The notes: a model not told the origin generated them from the letters alone. DNA of 64,000 bases from CALBRZ01 sp964511065 (GCA_964511065.1 CAZEEG010000007.1:1-64000), one strand, 5' to 3'. Shown: positions 9,055 through 18,369, counted from the stretch's first letter. A program made the numbers and translations.

Positions 9055-9867
9055 ATGGCCAGCGATGCCCGTCTGAATCTTGCCGCCGGTCTGGCTGGCA
9101 AAGTGGCCCTGGTGACCGGTGGAAACTCTGGCATCGGCCGCTCGGCGGCCGAACTGCTGGCCCTGGCCGGCGTACGCGTGGGCATCCTGGGCCAGGATGA
9201 TGAAACGGTTGCCGAAGTTGTCGCTGCGATCGAAGCCGCGGGCGGCGAAGCGCATCCGCTGGTTGCCGATGTTTCCAAGCCCGACGAAATGGAAAACGCA
9301 ACCCGGCAACTGGCCGATCGGTATCAGCGTCTCGATGTGGTCTTTGCCAATGCCGGCATCAACGGCACCTGGGCGCCCATCGAGGAATTGACGTACGAAG
9401 AATGGCAGCAGGTGATTGATGTCAACCTGACCGGAACCTTTCTCACGGTGAAATATGCCGCCCCGTTCCTCAAGCGGCAGGGCGGGTCCATCATCGTCAA
9501 TGCCTCGGTTAACGGGACGCGCATCTTCAGCAACACGGGAGCAACCGCCTACGCCAGCAGCAAGGCGGGCCAGGTAGCCATGGCCAAGCTCTTCGCGCTA
9601 GAACTGGCCAAGCATCGGATCCGGGTGAATGTCATTTGTCCGGGCGCCATCGAAACGGCCATCCATGAGAAAACCCGCCGCCGCGCCCTGGAAGAAGCCG
9701 AAGAACCGGTAGAGTTTCCCGAAGGCTCCATCCCGCTGACCGATGGCAAGCCCGGTAGCCCCGAGCAGGTGGCGCAACTCGTCGTGTTCCTGGCATCGGA
9801 CGCCGCCAGCCACATCACCGGCACCGAAGTCTGGATCGATGGTGCCGAATCCCTGTTGATGGGCTGA
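9055..9867 (+). CDS. Short-chain dehydrogenase/reductase (SDR)
   Basis: 270 residues. The ATG at 9055 is preceded by GGAG with 9-nt spacing. The upstream in-frame extension lacks SDR features. TGGNSGIG at 21-28 binds the nicotinamide cofactor, NAG is in FANAGING, Ser is in IVNAS, and Tyr166/Lys170 of YASSK complete the catalytic set. The acidic or basic residue that would decide NAD versus NADP is not obvious. The C-terminal segment ITGTEVWIDGAESL is the usual classical-SDR ending. The substrate cannot be told from the sequence. It appears monocistronic. Confidence 0.9.
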   Translation: MASDARLNLAAGLAGKVALVTGGNSGIGRSAAELLALAGVRVGILGQDDETVAEVVAAIEAAGGEAHPLVADVSKPDEMENATRQLADRYQRLDVVFANAGINGTWAPIEELTYEEWQQVIDVNLTGTFLTVKYAAPFLKRQGGSIIVNASVNGTRIFSNTGATAYASSKAGQVAMAKLFALELAKHRIRVNVICPGAIETAIHEKTRRRALEEAEEPVEFPEGSIPLTDGKPGSPEQVAQLVVFLASDAASHITGTEVWIDGAESLLMG

Positions 9868-10094
9868 CCGTCCGCCCGCTCGCATTACCGCAACACCACC
9901 AGGCGGCAAGAACCCTATCACCGGTTGAACCCGGCGCCGCGGAGCCCGTCTTGACAAACCGCAGGACGCTCGCGACTTGGCCACCCGTCGACGGCGCGCA
10001 GGCGGTCTTCTATGATTGAGGGTGGGACCCGCCGTGTGTTCAGCGCCTGCGACGGGCAAGATCGGCGGCCCTCCTACTCCAGCGACCCAGATCG

Positions 10095-10550
10095 ATGAAC
10101 GTGACCTTCGTTTGCCCCGACTGCGACCAGGCAGCCAGGGTGGAAATCTGCCCGGACCACGAGGCGGTGGAGTGTCCGCATTGCGGCCATCGACTGGAGT
10201 CACCGGCGGGGGCGTGGGACGGCTCGCGGCTGACCCGGTGTTTGTGCTGTCCCAGCCGCGACCTGTTCGTCCGCAAGGACTTTCCGCAGCGGTTGGGGGT
10301 GACCATTGTCGTGGCCGGCTTCATCGCCAGTGCCATTGCGTGGAATTACTACCGGGTATACCTCACGTTTGCCATCTTGTTTGGCACAGCACTGCTCGAT
10401 GTCGTGCTGTACCTGCTGTTTGGCAATGCGTTGAGCTGCTACCGCTGCGGGGCCACCTACCGAGGGCTGGAGGGCTTAGACAGCCACCAACCTTTCGATC
10501 TGGAAATCCACGAACGATACCGCCAGCAGGCGGCCCGCAGCCATTCGTAA
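10095..10550 (+). CDS. Zinc-ribbon membrane protein of unknown function
   Basis: 151 residues from the ATG at 10095. The N-terminus holds CPDC and CPHCGH pairs, then a CLCC cluster, which together suggest two small zinc ribbons at residues 7-55. Two hydrophobic segments follow (about 68-87 and 92-110), then a final CYRCG pair. The topology suggests cytosolic zinc ribbons tethered to the membrane. I do not recognise a characterised family. It precedes the FAD/Fe-S oxidase by 225 nt on the same strand, so co-transcription is possible. Confidence 0.7.
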   Translation: MNVTFVCPDCDQAARVEICPDHEAVECPHCGHRLESPAGAWDGSRLTRCLCCPSRDLFVRKDFPQRLGVTIVVAGFIASAIAWNYYRVYLTFAILFGTALLDVVLYLLFGNALSCYRCGATYRGLEGLDSHQPFDLEIHERYRQQAARSHS

Positions 10551-10774
10551 TGCTGGCCGATGGCGGAAAATGGCGAAGCCCGTCCCCCAGCACCTGCTGC
10601 GCTGTAGATTCCGCCATCAGGAAGCAAACCTGCTGGCTCACCCGCGGTTGCGGCCGACAAGGCTTTCCGCTGTATCCTTCATACGGTTGCGACCATGCAT
10701 CACATCACCTGATTGAGTTGCCTCCCGCTTCCTGATTTGCCGCTCCGTTTGCCAACGAGGCCAACCGTTCCGAC

Positions 10775-13741
10775 ATGGACCAGCAGCGCTCGCGTATCCA
10801 ACAGGATCTCCGGGGACTCATTGAAGGTGAGGTCCGGTGCGATGCCGTCACGCTGCAACTGTATGCCAGCGATGCGAGCATCTACCAGGTGCAGCCGCTG
10901 GGGGTGGTTCTGCCGCGGGGCGTGGAAGACGTGGTCGCCACGGTGCAATACGCCCAGGAAAACGGCATCCCGATCCACGGCCGCGGGGCGGGAACGGGCC
11001 TGGCCGGCGAAAGCCTCGGCCCCGGCCTGGTGATCGATTTCTCCAAGTACATGCGGCGCACGCTGTGGATCGAGAACGACAGCGTATGCGTGCAGCCCGG
11101 CGTGGTTCATCAGCGACTGAATGCCGATCTCCGCAAGGATGGCCGCCAATTCGGACCCGATCCGGCCAATAGCAGCGTAACCACCATGGGAGGCGTGGTC
11201 GCGATCGACAGCGGTGGGAGCCATTGGCTCAAGTACGGTTCAGCCCGGCGGCACGTGCAGCGCATTCAGGCAGTGTTGGCCGATGGTACGGTGGCCGATT
11301 TTGAACCGGTCCCGGTCCCTTCGCTGCAACAACGCCAGGAAAGCCCCCTGGCCGACCGTATGGGCCGCCTGGCCGATCTGCTGGCCGAGCACCGCGGCAC
11401 CATCGAGCGGTATCAACCCAAGAGCCTGGTCAATCGCTGCGGCTACCAGCTTGCCGGCGTATTGGAGCGCGGCCAGTTGCATCTGCCGCGGCTGCTTGCC
11501 GGCTCGGAAGGCACGCTGGCCCTGTTTACCGAAATTACCGTGGCCACCCAGCCGCTGCCCAAGCATCGAGCCGTGCTGCTGCTGTTTTTCGACCGCTTGG
11601 AGCAGGCCGCCCGGGCATCGCTGGAGATCATCCCCCTGGGACCTAGTGCGTGCGATTTGATCGATCGCAGGCACTTGAACTTGGCCCGAGAAACGGACGC
11701 CCGCTATCAGCCGATCATCCCTTCGGCGGCCGAAGCGGTGCTGCTGGTGGAATACGAAGGCGACGACGCCGTAGAGGTCCGTGAACGGATGAAGCTCACG
11801 GCCGAGCGGATGCGGCGCCGCCGCCGGCTGGCGTTCGAGTCGCGAATGGCCTTTGAAGCCGAAGAGGTTGACCTGTTCTGGAACCTGGCGCTGAAAGTGG
11901 TACCCACGTTGTACCGGCTCAAAGGTTCAACCCGCGCATTGCCGTTTGTCGAAGACATCGCCGTTCCGCCTGGAGAGTTACCCGCTTTTCTCACTACGGT
12001 CCAGAACATCCTCAAACAGCATCAGTTGACGGCGTCGCTGTTTGGACACGCGGGGCATGGACAATTGCATATTCGCCCCTTCATCGACCTGGCCGACCCG
12101 GATGACGTGGGCAAGATGGACCCCTTGGCCGCCGATCTGTACGAAGCGGTTTGGGCGATTGGCGGCACGATCAGCGGCGAACACGGCGATGGTTACAGCC
12201 GCACGCCGTTTGTCGCCCGGCAATACGGCGAACTGTACCACGTGTTTGAATCCGTAAAGCGGCTGTTCGACCCGACCAACGTGTTCAATCCTGGCAAGAA
12301 GGTCGATAGCCCACATCGTACCATCACGCACGGGCTGCGGCCCATTGCGACCACGGCCATGAGCAGCGCAGCGCCGCCGCAAGAGGAAGGCAGCGAATCG
12401 CTGCCCGTGATCGATCTGCAACTCAACTGGGACGCGGCAACGACCTTGCACGCCGCGCGCACCTGTAATGGCTGCGGCATCTGCCGAACCCAGGCCAGCG
12501 GGGTGCGGATGTGTCCTATCTTTCGGTTCTCTCCGGCCGAGGAGTCGTCGCCCCGGGCCAAGGCCAACCTGCTGCGCGGGGTACTGACGGGCCAACTGAA
12601 CGAAGAGGTGCTGGCCAGCGAGGAATTCAAAGCGGTCGCTGACCTGTGCGTCAACTGCCAGATGTGCCGGCTGGAGTGCCCCGCAAATGTCGATGTTCCG
12701 CGGCTGATGATCGAAGCCAAGGCGGCACACGTGCGCGCCAAGGGTTTGCCATTCAAAGACTGGCTGTTGACCCGGCTGGACCTGGTCGGATACGTGGGCA
12801 GCCTGCTCAGCCCGCTGGCGAACTGGGCCATCGGCAATCGGGCTGCGCGGTGGTTGGTCGAAAAACTGTTCGGGATTGCCCAGGGCCGCAAGCTGCCACG
12901 ATTTGCCCCGAAGACCTTCCTCAAGCGAGCCAACCGCCGCCGCCTGACCCGGCCCACCCGGCGATCCGGCCGCAAGGTGCTGTACTTTGTCGACAACTAC
13001 GTGAATTACCACGATGCCGAACTGGGCGATGCGCTGGTGGCGGTGATGGAGCACAACGGCGTTGCCGTGTATGTCCATCCGGGGCAGCAACACTCGGCCA
13101 TGGCAATGATCGCCATGGGCTCGCTCGACCGTGCCCGCAAAGTGGCCCAACGCAACGTAACGCTGCTGGCCGAAGCGGTGCGGCAGGGCTATCACATCGT
13201 GGCGACCGAGCCGGCGGCCGTGCTCTGCCTTACGCGGGAATACCCAGCCTTGTTGGACGACGACGATGCGCAGTTGGTGGCCGAGAACACCTCGGAAGCA
13301 TGCGCATATCTGTGGAAGATGCACCTGGCCGGCAACTTGCAACTGGACCTGCGCCCGGTCAACGCCAGCCTGGCATACCACATGCCCTGCCATGTGAAAG
13401 CCATCGACAGCGGCCAGGCCAGCCTCAACCTGTTGCGGCTGATTCCGGGCCTTACCGTGCAACACCTGGAGGAAGGCTGTTCCGGTATGGCCGGCACCTT
13501 TGGGCTGCGGAAAGCCAATTACCGCAGCAGCCTCAGGGCTGGCTGGGGACTGATCTCCCAATTGCGCCAATCGCAGTTCCAGGCCGGTACCACCGAATGC
13601 AGTGCGTGCAAAATGCAGATGGAACAGGGAAGTCCCAAGCGCACCTTCCATCCGCTCAAGTTGTTGGCCCTCTCCTACGGCTTGATGCCCCGCCTGGCCG
13701 ACAAGCTCACCGCTCGGGCGGAAGAACATTACGTTTCTTAG
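10775..13741 (+). CDS. FAD-linked oxidase / Fe-S fusion (GlcD-GlcF or YdiJ type 2-hydroxyacid dehydrogenase)
   Basis: 988 residues with three parts. Residues 1-530 form an FAD-binding PCMH domain (GRGAGTGLAGES) and an FAD-oxidase C domain containing GEHGDGYSRTPF. Residues 560-640 form a two-cluster ferredoxin domain, with CNGCGICRTQ starting at Cys564 and CVNCQMCRLECP at Cys625. The C-terminal part has two CCG-type modules (YHMPCHVK and GCSGMAGTFG) typical of GlcF, LldE and heterodisulfide reductase B. The protein probably oxidises a D-2-hydroxyacid such as D-lactate, glycolate or 2-hydroxyglutarate and passes electrons through Fe-S clusters to quinone. It resembles YdiJ in being a single polypeptide. 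Confidence 0.9.
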   Translation: MDQQRSRIQQDLRGLIEGEVRCDAVTLQLYASDASIYQVQPLGVVLPRGVEDVVATVQYAQENGIPIHGRGAGTGLAGESLGPGLVIDFSKYMRRTLWIENDSVCVQPGVVHQRLNADLRKDGRQFGPDPANSSVTTMGGVVAIDSGGSHWLKYGSARRHVQRIQAVLADGTVADFEPVPVPSLQQRQESPLADRMGRLADLLAEHRGTIERYQPKSLVNRCGYQLAGVLERGQLHLPRLLAGSEGTLALFTEITVATQPLPKHRAVLLLFFDRLEQAARASLEIIPLGPSACDLIDRRHLNLARETDARYQPIIPSAAEAVLLVEYEGDDAVEVRERMKLTAERMRRRRRLAFESRMAFEAEEVDLFWNLALKVVPTLYRLKGSTRALPFVEDIAVPPGELPAFLTTVQNILKQHQLTASLFGHAGHGQLHIRPFIDLADPDDVGKMDPLAADLYEAVWAIGGTISGEHGDGYSRTPFVARQYGELYHVFESVKRLFDPTNVFNPGKKVDSPHRTITHGLRPIATTAMSSAAPPQEEGSESLPVIDLQLNWDAATTLHAARTCNGCGICRTQASGVRMCPIFRFSPAEESSPRAKANLLRGVLTGQLNEEVLASEEFKAVADLCVNCQMCRLECPANVDVPRLMIEAKAAHVRAKGLPFKDWLLTRLDLVGYVGSLLSPLANWAIGNRAARWLVEKLFGIAQGRKLPRFAPKTFLKRANRRRLTRPTRRSGRKVLYFVDNYVNYHDAELGDALVAVMEHNGVAVYVHPGQQHSAMAMIAMGSLDRARKVAQRNVTLLAEAVRQGYHIVATEPAAVLCLTREYPALLDDDDAQLVAENTSEACAYLWKMHLAGNLQLDLRPVNASLAYHMPCHVKAIDSGQASLNLLRLIPGLTVQHLEEGCSGMAGTFGLRKANYRSSLRAGWGLISQLRQSQFQAGTTECSACKMQMEQGSPKRTFHPLKLLALSYGLMPRLADKLTARAEEHYVS

Positions 13742-14080
13742 TCGCTACGCTTCTTGGGGGCTCCCGGATTGCCGTGCTGCGGTCGGTTGGCATGTGTGCG
13801 TCCCGGTCCCCGAAGGCCACACCTTAAGGTGATACGGTCAAAGGCGATGGGGGCGTCTTCATTCGAGAAACGGTCTCAAGTGGTAGCCGCCGCCGTATGG
13901 CTCCGTGATGGCCGTTGGAGCGCTCGGCATAGAGCGTTTCCCCCCACGATGGCTGGCGCAATCGTGGAGTTGCAGGCCCACCGCAAGCCAAAGGTGCTAA
14001 ATTCCGGTGGATTTGCGTGGTTCTTCGCGTAATGGCCCTCCCCCTTTTCGGGTGCGTCAGAACTTTTGGGCGGTGGCTGC
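13742..14080. other. Intergenic region before the DUF1559 promoter
   Basis: No supported gene. It contains a small perfect stem, CCACGAT (13944-13950) with ATCGTGG (13961-13967), without a T tract, so it is not a clear terminator for the upstream oxidase gene. Confidence 0.5.
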
Positions 14081-14108
14081 TTGACTTGATGTTTGGGGCG
14101 GCTACAAT
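14081..14108 (+). promoter_or_regulatory. Strong sigma70-type promoter of the DUF1559 gene
   Basis: TTGACT at 14081-14086, a 16-nt spacer and TACAAT at 14103-14108. This is the best promoter match seen in the window, about 105 nt before the start codon. Confidence 0.75.
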
Positions 14109-14119
14109 CGCTGCCTGAT

Positions 14120-14134
14120 TGAGACTGAGTCTCA
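14120..14134. promoter_or_regulatory. Fur-family-like 7-1-7 operator
   Basis: TGAGACT-G-AGTCTCA is a perfect 7-1-7 inverted repeat, the layout of Fur, PerR and Zur boxes (compare TGATAAT-N-ATTATCA). It begins 11 nt after the -10 box and so covers the transcription start region, where a bound repressor would block initiation. Confidence 0.55.
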
Positions 14135-14213
14135 CTTACGTTAGGTGCCGCCAGCTAACGCATGCCTTCCTATTCCCTCCCAGGAAGTTTCCTGCCCCCC
14201 CAGGAGAGGTCTA

Positions 14214-15245
14214 ATGAACCGTCGAAAAGGTTTCACACTCGTCGAACTGCTCGTGGTGATGGTCATCATCGCCCTGCTGATGGGACTGCTGTTCCCAGCG
14301 ATTCAGGCCGCACGGGAATCCGCCCGAAAAACCGCCTGCCGCAACAATCTATACCAGATCGTCAAGGCAGTGCAGAATTATGAGGCTTCGCGGACCCGCT
14401 TCCCGTCCTCGTGGCGCCCGCCCTCCGTGTACGACCTGTCAGAGGGTGTAGACGGTTGGTCGACTCAGGCTCAGTTGCTACCCTATTTGGAGCAGAAGGC
14501 CACGCACTCGGAGATCGACTATAACCAGCCGTATTCGGTGGCTCCCAAGGTTACCCCTGCTGGCAGCACCGTCGCAGTCCCCATCTCTTCGCTGCGTGTT
14601 CCCACGTATCTCTGCCCCTCTGAGGTCCGCGACGAAGTCCGGTTCGAGGACGGCGCGGCCAAGCACTACCCGCTGAACTACGCCGTCAATCTGGGCGTGT
14701 GGTTCGTATGGGATCCCCAGTCGGGCAAGGGTGGCGAGGGGGCCTTCTACCCAGCCAGCAAGCTGACCGCTGGCGATTTCCTCGACGGCCAAAGCTACAC
14801 CCTGGCGCTGGCCGAGGTGAAGGGCTGGACTCCCTATTACCGAAACGCTGCTATGACCGATGCCGCTTTGGCCGCCAACATTCCCACCGTCGATGACATT
14901 TGCAGTTGGGGCGGCGATCAACACAAGGCCGATAGCGGCCATACCGAATGGGTGGACGGCCGGGCACACCAGATTGGCTTCACTACCGTTTTCCCGCCCA
15001 ATGGGAAGGTGATCTGCGAGGTTAATAGCGTCGCTTACGACAACGACTGGACCAACCAGCAGGAAGGCAAGTCGGCGACGGTACCTACCTATGCGGCGGT
15101 GACGGCCCGCAGCCACCACGAAGGCATGGTCAACGTGGCCATGATGGACGGTTCAGTCCGCCCCATCGAAGACGACATCAACATCCTCGTGTGGCGTGCC
15201 CTCAGCACCCGCCGCGGCCAGGAAATCCTGCCCGACGCGTTCTAA
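14214..15245 (+). CDS. DUF1559 (SBP_bac_10) prepilin-like protein
   Basis: 343 residues. The ATG at 14214 follows AGGAGAGG. MNRRKG-FTLVELLVV is a type III signal cleaved by prepilin peptidase after Gly6. The first helix continues with AARESARKTACRNNL, and the C-terminus has NVAMMDGSVRPI, both hallmarks of the large planctomycete DUF1559 family. Members are predicted to be exported pseudopilin-like proteins; their function is unproven. The Fur-like box under its promoter suggests control by metal or peroxide. A terminator follows directly, so the unit is monocistronic. Confidence 0.93.
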   Translation: MNRRKGFTLVELLVVMVIIALLMGLLFPAIQAARESARKTACRNNLYQIVKAVQNYEASRTRFPSSWRPPSVYDLSEGVDGWSTQAQLLPYLEQKATHSEIDYNQPYSVAPKVTPAGSTVAVPISSLRVPTYLCPSEVRDEVRFEDGAAKHYPLNYAVNLGVWFVWDPQSGKGGEGAFYPASKLTAGDFLDGQSYTLALAEVKGWTPYYRNAAMTDAALAANIPTVDDICSWGGDQHKADSGHTEWVDGRAHQIGFTTVFPPNGKVICEVNSVAYDNDWTNQQEGKSATVPTYAAVTARSHHEGMVNVAMMDGSVRPIEDDINILVWRALSTRRGQEILPDAF

Positions 15246-15280
15246 GCAGTTTGCATCGGTTGACACCGTCTTGAGCGATA

Positions 15281-15314
15281 GCGGGCCGGTCGAAATGTTC
15301 GCCGGCCTGCTTTT
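15281..15314 (+). terminator. Intrinsic terminator after the DUF1559 gene
   Basis: GCGGGCCGG (15281-15289) pairs with CCGGCCTGC (15302-15310) with one G-T pair. An inner CGAA/TTCG stem closes the loop, and TTTT follows. Confidence 0.8.
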
Positions 15315-15343
15315 CGCACTTCGCATCGAGCGAGCCGGCGACT

Positions 15344-16000
15344 ATGGCTGCCGAAAACCGCAAGCTCACCATCGAGCAGGCCGCGAAGATCATTTATCAC
15401 GTGGAGGCGCCGTCGCCCAAGCAGGTGGGAGCGGTCGCCGATCTGATTGCGCGTGGCGTGCTGGAAGGCACGCGAAAAGGCACCTGGGCCACGACCACCG
15501 ACGCGGTGGCCCGGTACATGGCCACTGCCACGCTGAGCAAGAAGACCGGCGATCATCATCGCCGCCAGCAGGGCCAGGGGGGCCGCGCGGAGGCCGAATC
15601 GCGCACGCTACAGCCCGTGTACCGTGATCTGCTCAAGGACTATTTCTTGTCCGTGATCCGGCGGCGCGATAGCCGGCAGCGTTCCACCGCGTTCCAGCGT
15701 GCTGTTCTGGCGGGGCAGATCGCGGCGGTGCTGCTGATTTTGACCACTTTCATCGTGGTGTGGCGCAGTACGGCCGGCGTGCTGGTTCCGCCGGAGCTGG
15801 CCGCCATCGAGCGGTGGCTGGAGGCGAACACCGAACGCTACCTGATCCAAGAGTGGTTTCCGCCCCAGCCCGGTGGCGGAGGATCGACCGTCCGCGTCAA
15901 GTACGAATACCAGGGCGAAAGCGGCCGCCGCGTTCGGACCGACCGCAGGTTTGTCGTTCAAGACGGGAACGTCGTCAAGGTCTTGAACGCACACGAATGA
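15344..16000 (+). CDS. Small membrane protein with an N-terminal HTH-like domain
   Basis: 218 residues from the ATG at 15344. Residues 8-60 (LTIEQAAKIIYHVEAPS, LIARGVLEGTRKG, TTTDAVARYM) follow the pattern of excisionase/MerR-like winged helices, with a tryptophan at the usual turn. A basic linker precedes one membrane helix at about 120-142. The outer domain of about 75 residues contains KYEYQGESGRRVRTD. The layout is that of a membrane-anchored cytosolic reader with a small extracytoplasmic sensor or binding part. No characterised relative is recognised, and DNA binding is inference. Confidence 0.7.
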   Translation: MAAENRKLTIEQAAKIIYHVEAPSPKQVGAVADLIARGVLEGTRKGTWATTTDAVARYMATATLSKKTGDHHRRQQGQGGRAEAESRTLQPVYRDLLKDYFLSVIRRRDSRQRSTAFQRAVLAGQIAAVLLILTTFIVVWRSTAGVLVPPELAAIERWLEANTERYLIQEWFPPQPGGGGSTVRVKYEYQGESGRRVRTDRRFVVQDGNVVKVLNAHE

Positions 16001-16128
16001 GCGGCGGAGCACTCACCTCGACCGCCGACCCGTGGAGCACCACCGTTGCAAGGTGGGGCGGCGAGGCGTTCCGTATCACCGGCAATGCGGGCCGGCAACC
16101 AACGAAGCAGAAGTTCGCCACGGCGAGA

Positions 16129-16320
16129 TCAATAGTCTTCGTCGTCCCCGCCGTAGGGAGACTCGTCATCGTCCTCGTCGCGGGGGATATCGCTAAAGCT
16201 GTATTCTTCGTTCAGCCAGCGGCCTAAGTCGATGGTCCGGCAGCGAGGGCTGCAAAACGGCATCGCCCGACTGTTGCTGGGAACGATGGCGTTGCAGATA
16301 GGACAACGGAGCCTGGCCAC
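16129..16320 (-). CDS. yacG: Zinc-binding protein YacG (DNA gyrase inhibitor family)
   Basis: 63 residues from a GTG at 16320. An in-frame stop lies just upstream, so the start is nearly forced. Cys6, Cys9, Cys23 and Cys27 form the zinc site, and FCSPRCRTIDLGRW is the family signature. The C-terminal tail is highly acidic. E. coli YacG binds GyrB and inhibits gyrase; the same role is inferred here. It is the last gene of the minus-strand respiratory run, about 190 nt after the preceding gene. Confidence 0.92.
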   Translation of the reverse strand: MARLRCPICNAIVPSNSRAMPFCSPRCRTIDLGRWLNEEYSFSDIPRDEDDDESPYGGDDEDY

Positions 16321-16511
16321 GGTACTTACCTGTCACTTCGTCAACAACGATTTGGATGGGCGCCCGGCACATCATGTCTTAAGCCTTGCCGGGCACCTGA
16401 TCGGCCACTTGAGCGCAACTGCACAGCAGCGTTCGATCATGGGAAAACATGGGCCTCTGCGGAGGCTAGCTATGCAACGTCTGTGCCGGACATTGGCCAA
16501 TTGGCCACGGT

Positions 16512-16862
16512 CTAGACTTCGATCAGTTCGGCATCCTGATCGGCACGGCCGGCTGGGGCGGACCCGGAGCCTTCAACCGGGCTGGCGCTGCCAACTGGGC
16601 AGGTGGCACTCGGGTGTGTGGCATGTTGCGCGGCCCTGGCCTTGCGAACCTGCAGGTAGAAATAGAGCCCCAGCGCCGACACCAGCACAAACGGCATCGA
16701 CATCATGAAGACGATGCTCCAGAAGTAGCCGGCGACGAGGTCGCCGCCGCGCCCATCGGCCAAGGCCTGGCTGCACATAGGGCATGCCTGGGCCGCGGTT
16801 CCGACCAGCACTACGATGACCGCAGCCAACACCATCGACCAGCGAGTCGGTTGTGGGAGCAT
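16512..16862 (-). CDS. Small membrane protein with a CPMC motif
   Basis: 116 residues. The ATG at 16862 begins 3 nt after the DUF420 stop, so the two are translationally linked. A signal-like helix (residues 8-25) ends in AQA before CPMCSQAL. A second helix (about 44-70) follows, then a Pro/Ser/Ala-rich tail. A Cys pair just outside the membrane, next to SCO1 and oxidase genes, hints at copper or thiol handling, which is inference. No named family is recognised. Confidence 0.75.
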   Translation of the reverse strand: MLPQPTRWSMVLAAVIVVLVGTAAQACPMCSQALADGRGGDLVAGYFWSIVFMMSMPFVLVSALGLYFYLQVRKARAAQHATHPSATCPVGSASPVEGSGSAPAGRADQDAELIEV

Positions 16863-16865
16863 AGA

Positions 16866-17582
16866 TCAGGCTCTTTCGGTTCCAGGCGAATCCACCGTCA
16901 TGGCCAGTTCCTCGCTCCCCGGCGAGCCTGGCACGCTCACCGACTGCTCCGGGGGCGGCTCCACTTCTGGCGGCGGATACCAATGGTACAACATCGAATA
17001 AACTACCACGCCGGTGACGGATACGTAAAGCCAAATGGGGAGCGTCCACCGGGCCCAGCGACGGTGCCTCTGCCGGCGGTCCTTCAATCCCAGCCAAATG
17101 GTGTAAATCGCCAGCAACGGTACGACGGCCGCCAAGATACTGTGCGAGATCAGGATCGCCAGGTAGACCGTCCGAATGGTTCCTGTGCCGCCGAACGAGC
17201 GGCTGCCTGCATGGGCGTGATATACCAGGTACGACGCCAGAAAGAGGATCGAAGTCCCAAACGCCGCCAGCATCAGCGACTTGTGGGCCTTCTCGTTGCC
17301 GCGCTTGATCTGGATGTACCCGGCAATCAGCAGCACGGTGGCCGTGATGTTCAGGGCCGCGTTGACATCTGGCAGCCGCGGCGCGTAGCTGGGGCCAACC
17401 CAGATGGTGATTGCGACCAGGGACAGTAGCAGCAGGATCGCCAGCAGTTCGCCCAGCGTCAGCCCTCGCCGCGCGCGGCGAGGATGAAGGCGCCGGCACC
17501 CTCGGACGTATTTGGGCCGCAGCGCCACGGGGCCTGTATCGGCAACTGCCTGTGAGGTAGGGGACGGTTGCGTCACCAACAT
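16866..17582 (-). CDS. DUF420 membrane protein
   Basis: 238 residues from the ATG at 17582, with about six membrane helices. The core NITATVLLIAGYIQIKRG, KAHKSLMLAA and LVYHAHAG matches the DUF420 family, whose histidines lie at helix ends. DUF420 genes are repeatedly found beside cytochrome c oxidase genes in several phyla. In Bacillus the related YozB/CtaM proteins are linked to oxidase assembly. The position after SCO1 supports a role in maturation of the A2 oxidase encoded upstream. Confidence 0.85.
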   Translation of the reverse strand: MLVTQPSPTSQAVADTGPVALRPKYVRGCRRLHPRRARRGLTLGELLAILLLLSLVAITIWVGPSYAPRLPDVNAALNITATVLLIAGYIQIKRGNEKAHKSLMLAAFGTSILFLASYLVYHAHAGSRSFGGTGTIRTVYLAILISHSILAAVVPLLAIYTIWLGLKDRRQRHRRWARWTLPIWLYVSVTGVVVYSMLYHWYPPPEVEPPPEQSVSVPGSPGSEELAMTVDSPGTERA

Positions 17583-17691
17583 GCTCGCAATCTATGGGGA
17601 ATTGAAGACCACAGGACCGACTCAAGCCGCCATTGGGCAGGGTTGCCGCGGCTCAACGTGGCCTAACCGCGATACCAGGTTCCAGGGTTTC

Positions 17692-18369
17692 TCAGCCTGC
17701 TGGAGCCAGTGCGGCGGCCTGGGCGGCCCGGTTGGCCTGGGCCTTCTGCGTGTCCGCTGTGAGTTCCTGCACCTTGTTCTTGAGCCGTTCGACTTCGGCG
17801 GGAAACGAGCTTTGGTAATAGCCTTGAACCACGCCGTTCTGGTCGATCACGATCATCCGGTCCGAATGCATCAGCTTGGAGAACGCCAGCTTGAAGTTGG
17901 CCGAAATCTCTTTGATGGTTTCGACGTCGCCATCCGGATCGGTCAGAAACAGCCAGCGGTCCGGATCGATCTGGCCGCCGGTGTAGTTGCCGGCGTACTC
18001 GCGGAGCCGGGCCGGGGTGTCCTTGCGGGGATCGACCGTAATGCTGACAAACCGCACCGGTACCTCGGCCAGTTCGTTCTTGAGCATATCGGCAATGTTG
18101 TTGTTGAGCGTGACGCAAGCCTGAGCGCAATCGCCAAAGAAGAAGCTGACGACCCAGACTTCGCCCTTCATGTCGCTGGCGTGAAACTCTTTGCCGGATC
18201 GCTCGGTGAGCGTGAAATCGCCCACCTCGAAGCCGTCCAATTGCGCTGGCTGCTGCCCGTAGTTGCGGACCGGTTCGTCCGCAGCGCGATTCTTCCAGAG
18301 CAGGTAACCGCCGTAGGCGGCGACCGCCAACAGCAGGAACGAAATCCAAATCTTGACAGGCGTATTCAT
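17692..18369 (-). CDS. SCO1/SenC copper chaperone
   Basis: 225 residues. The ATG at 18369 overlaps the permease stop as ATGA. A single N-terminal helix (7-25) anchors a thioredoxin-like domain. The copper ligands are present: Cys81 and Cys85 in GDCAQAC and His168 in LMHSDR. The usual FGYTHCPDVC sequence is altered to FFFGDCAQAC but keeps the CxxxC spacing. A short coiled stretch ends the protein. SCO proteins deliver copper to the CuA site of oxidase subunit II; the clustered ctaC gene is the obvious client. Confidence 0.92.
   Translation of the reverse strand: MNTPVKIWISFLLLAVAAYGGYLLWKNRAADEPVRNYGQQPAQLDGFEVGDFTLTERSGKEFHASDMKGEVWVVSFFFGDCAQACVTLNNNIADMLKNELAEVPVRFVSITVDPRKDTPARLREYAGNYTGGQIDPDRWLFLTDPDGDVETIKEISANFKLAFSKLMHSDRMIVIDQNGVVQGYYQSSFPAEVERLKNKVQELTADTQKAQANRAAQAAALAPAG

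Noticed and set aside
11978..13729. A 583-codon minus-strand open frame
   Set aside because: Antisense shadow of the FAD/Fe-S oxidase gene.
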